DNA from: Rubrivivax sp.
Lineage (GTDB): Bacteria > Pseudomonadota > Gammaproteobacteria > Burkholderiales > Burkholderiaceae_C
Direction: 5' to 3'
Length of the DNA: 7,742 bases
Assembly (NCBI GenBank): GCA_020851615.1
Contig: JADZCL010000419.1
Coordinates: 1 to 7,742, forward strand
This document shows positions 6,242-7,742 of this stretch, piece after piece (within the stretch, counting starts at the first letter, position 1; each line of letters starts with the position of its first letter). The notes beneath the pieces were generated by a model. That model had not been told where the DNA came from. It made no database searches and was given only the letters and a program-made list of their open reading frames with translations. A program made the position numbers and the translations under genes.

Positions 6242-6892
6242 GTGAAGAAATTCCTCATCGCCGGGCTGCTGGTCTGGCTGCCGCTGGCCATCACCGTCTG
6301 GGTGCTGGGCTGGTTGCTGTCCGTGCTGGATGGCGTCTTCCTGTCGCTGCTGTCGCTGACGCAGGCCGTGCTGCCGGCCTCGATGCACGAGGCGATCGAG
6401 CAGTGGCGCCAGGTGCCGGGCCTGGCCGTGCTGGTGCTGGGCGTGGGGCTGCTGCTGACGGGCATCTTCGTCACCAACATCTTCGGCCAGTGGTGGGTGC
6501 GGCAGTGGGATCGGTTGATGAACCAGATCCCCATCGTCAAGTCGATCTACAGCTCGGTCAAGCAGGTCTCCGACACACTCTTCAGCAGCAACGGCAATGC
6601 GTTTCGCGAGGCGGTGCTGGTCCAGTACCCGCGCGCGGGGGCGTGGACGATCGCCTTCGTGACCGGTGCGCCCGGCGGCGAGGTGGCGACCAAGCTGCCG
6701 CCGGACATGCTCAGCGTCTACGTCCCGACCACGCCCAACCCGACCTCGGGCTTCTTCCTCATGCTGCCGCGGGCCGACGTGATCGAGCTGCAGATGAGCG
6801 TGGACGAGGCGCTCAAGTACGTGATCTCGATGGGCGTGGTGGTGCCCCCGGCCTCGCTGATCCCGCCGGCGCCGGCGCTGCCCCGAAATTGA
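6242..6892 (+). CDS. DUF502 family membrane protein
   Basis: This conserved inner-membrane protein has no established function in bacteria. The 216-residue product begins with KK and a first membrane segment (about 4-28), then a second at about 59-80 ([20 protein letters not shown]). The family signature follows: [17 protein letters not shown] (81-97) and [17 protein letters not shown] (98-114). After this comes a soluble beta-rich domain with [12 protein letters not shown] (161-172), also typical. The length is normal for the family. The start is GTG 6242, with AGGA (6233-6236) five bases upstream; no earlier start fits. It follows the FmdB-like gene by 23 bases and precedes aspS, the usual Burkholderiales order as I recall it. 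The region around its start codon can fold (bases 6221-6225 pair with 6240-6244), which might temper translation. Confidence 0.9.
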   Translation: MKKFLIAGLLVWLPLAITVWVLGWLLSVLDGVFLSLLSLTQAVLPASMHEAIEQWRQVPGLAVLVLGVGLLLTGIFVTNIFGQWWVRQWDRLMNQIPIVKSIYSSVKQVSDTLFSSNGNAFREAVLVQYPRAGAWTIAFVTGAPGGEVATKLPPDMLSVYVPTTPNPTSGFFLMLPRADVIELQMSVDEALKYVISMGVVVPPASLIPPAPALPRN

Positions 6893-6895
6893 CCC

Positions 6896-6923
6896 GGCTG
6901 TGCCGGGCGGCGACCGGCCAGCC
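6896..6923 (+). terminator. Strong hairpin just after the DUF502 stop
   Basis: GGCTG (6896-6900) pairs with CAGCC (6919-6923) and GCCGG (6902-6906) with CCGGC (6914-6918), giving ten GC-rich pairs with one bulged T at 6901 and a 7-base loop. It begins three bases after the DUF502 stop. No T-run follows, so it may act as an mRNA 3'-end stabiliser, a partial terminator, or part of the aspS leader, not as a full intrinsic terminator. Confidence 0.5.
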
Positions 6924-6925
6924 AC

Positions 6926-6939
6926 CGCAGGCGCCTGCG
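6926..6939. repeat. Perfect 14-base palindrome upstream of aspS
   Basis: CGCAGGCGCCTGCG reads the same on both strands and lies two bases after the preceding hairpin. It could be a dimeric protein-binding site or a small stem with a GCGC loop. In such GC-rich DNA chance occurrence is not excluded. Confidence 0.6.
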
Positions 6940-6972
6940 CGCCGACCGTATCGTCGAACCATCCAAGGTCAC

Positions 6973-6990
6973 CGCACCGGCTGCGGTGCG
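6973..6990 (+). other. Hairpin in the aspS leader
   Basis: CGCACCG (6973-6979) and CGGTGCG (6984-6990) form a perfect 7-base-pair stem with a GCTG loop, ending 13 bases before the aspS ribosome binding site. The following bases (ACCCCAATCC) lack a T-run, so it is not a standard terminator. A role in aspS expression is possible but unproven. Confidence 0.5.
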
Positions 6991-7016
6991 ACCCCAATCC
7001 TGTGGAGAGCAAGGCA

Positions 7017-7742
7017 ATGAGAACGAGCTACTGTGGCCTGGTCAGCGAGGCGCTGCTGGGCCAGACCGTCACCCTGATGGGCTGGGCACACCGCCGCCGT
7101 GACCACGGCGGCGTGATCTTCGTCGACCTGCGCGACCGCGAAGGCCTGGTGCAGATCGTCTGCGACCCCGACCGCCCGGCGATGTTCGAGACCGCCGAGG
7201 GCGTGCGCAACGAGTTCTGCCTGAAGGTTGTGGGCAAGGTGCGCGCCCGGCCGGCCGGCACCGAGAACGCCAACCTCACGAGTGGCAAGGTCGAGGTGCT
7301 GTGCCTGGAGCTCGAGGTGCTCAACCCGAGTGTCACGCCGCCATTCCAGCTCGACGACGACAACCTCTCCGAGACCGTGCGCCTGACGCACCGCGTGCTC
7401 GACCTGCGCCGCCCGGCGATGCAGAAGAACCTGCTCCTGCGCTACCGCGTCGCGATGGAGGTGCGCAAGTACCTCGACGAGAACGGCTTCGTCGACATCG
7501 AGACGCCGATGCTGACCAAGAGCACGCCCGAGGGCGCGCGTGACTACCTCGTGCCCAGCCGCGTGCACGACGGGCTATTCTTCGCGCTGCCGCAATCGCC
7601 CCAGCTCTTCAAGCAGTTGCTGATGGTGGCCGGCTTCGACCGCTACTACCAGATCACCAAGTGCTTCCGCGACGAGGACCTGCGCGCCGATCGCCAGCCC
7701 GAGTTCACGCAGATCGACGTCGAGACCTCCTTCCTCGGCGAG
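7017..7742 (+). CDS. aspS: Aspartyl-tRNA synthetase, N-terminal part (cut by window edge)
   Basis: AspRS is a class II synthetase that charges tRNA with aspartate. The window holds 242 codons of a protein that is usually about 590-600 residues. The N-terminal OB-fold anticodon-binding domain (about 1-105) starts MRTSYCG and contains [22 protein letters not shown] (22-43). The catalytic core follows, with motif 1 around [20 protein letters not shown] (158-177), [20 protein letters not shown] (181-200), and motif 2 as [18 protein letters not shown] (217-234). His30 and Gly81 occupy positions that mark non-discriminating bacterial AspRS, which charges both tRNA(Asp) and tRNA(Asn); E. coli has Leu at 30. 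The ATG at 7017 gives the standard N-terminus, with GGAG at 7004-7007 nine bases upstream. A 124-base hairpin-rich spacer separates it from the DUF502 gene, and no strong promoter is seen there. Confidence 0.97.
   Translation, partial: MRTSYCGLVSEALLGQTVTLMGWAHRRRDHGGVIFVDLRDREGLVQIVCDPDRPAMFETAEGVRNEFCLKVVGKVRARPAGTENANLTSGKVEVLCLELEVLNPSVTPPFQLDDDNLSETVRLTHRVLDLRRPAMQKNLLLRYRVAMEVRKYLDENGFVDIETPMLTKSTPEGARDYLVPSRVHDGLFFALPQSPQLFKQLLMVAGFDRYYQITKCFRDEDLRADRQPEFTQIDVETSFLGE

Noticed and set aside
6889..6894. TTGACC as a -35 box for aspS
   Set aside because: No -10-like hexamer stands 16-18 bases downstream, and the bases overlap the DUF502 stop and the following hairpin.
5858..7012. Minus-strand open frame (about 384 codons) across FmdB, DUF502 and the aspS spacer
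   Set aside because: It crosses three separate conserved plus-strand features and has low-complexity His/Gln/Arg/Gly content with no motif.
1..7742. CRISPR array, transposon, integrase, tRNA or toxin-antitoxin pair
   Set aside because: No regularly spaced repeats, terminal inverted repeats, recombinase motifs, cloverleaf-like sequence or small gene pair was seen on either strand.

Overview
The window comes from a GC-rich proteobacterium, most likely a betaproteobacterium of the order Burkholderiales (Rubrivivax/Leptothrix-like). This rests on strong G/C bias at third codon positions, on the run FmdB-like zinc ribbon / DUF502 membrane protein / aspS, which I know as typical Burkholderiales synteny, and on the protein motifs. 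Lineage is inferred from memory, not from a search.

Layout. Positions 1-1984 (minus strand) hold two sugar-nucleotide genes: galE (UDP-glucose 4-epimerase) and, overlapping its stop by 4 bases, a GDP-mannose pyrophosphorylase gene (manC/cpsB/algA type) that runs off the left edge. A divergent 156-base spacer carries an unusual stack of roughly 11-base tandem repeats and, next to the following gene, a clear -10 box. Positions 2141-4227 (plus) hold the ubiquinone pair ubiJ-ubiB, with start and stop codons touching. Positions 4312-5766 hold a sodium:solute symporter with its own -10 box and ribosome binding site. A hairpin then separates it from a perfect TATAAT. That box precedes a three-gene plus-strand run: FmdB-like zinc ribbon protein, DUF502 membrane protein, and, after a 124-base hairpin-rich spacer, aspS (cut by the right edge).

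How the genes fit together. galE and the GDP-mannose enzyme make precursors for surface polysaccharide. ubiJ and ubiB encode accessory factors of the ubiquinone-synthesising complex. The symporter's substrate cannot be told from the sequence. The aspS product carries anticodon-domain residues (His30, Gly81) typical of non-discriminating AspRS, which suggests the cell makes Asn-tRNA(Asn) by transamidation.

The window is essentially ordinary core genome. I see no mobile element, CRISPR array, tRNA or rRNA, and no convincing undescribed system. The points most worth a second look are the 11-base-period repeat block, the apparently leaderless ubiJ, the lysine beside the predicted Na2 site of the symporter, and the structured aspS leader.
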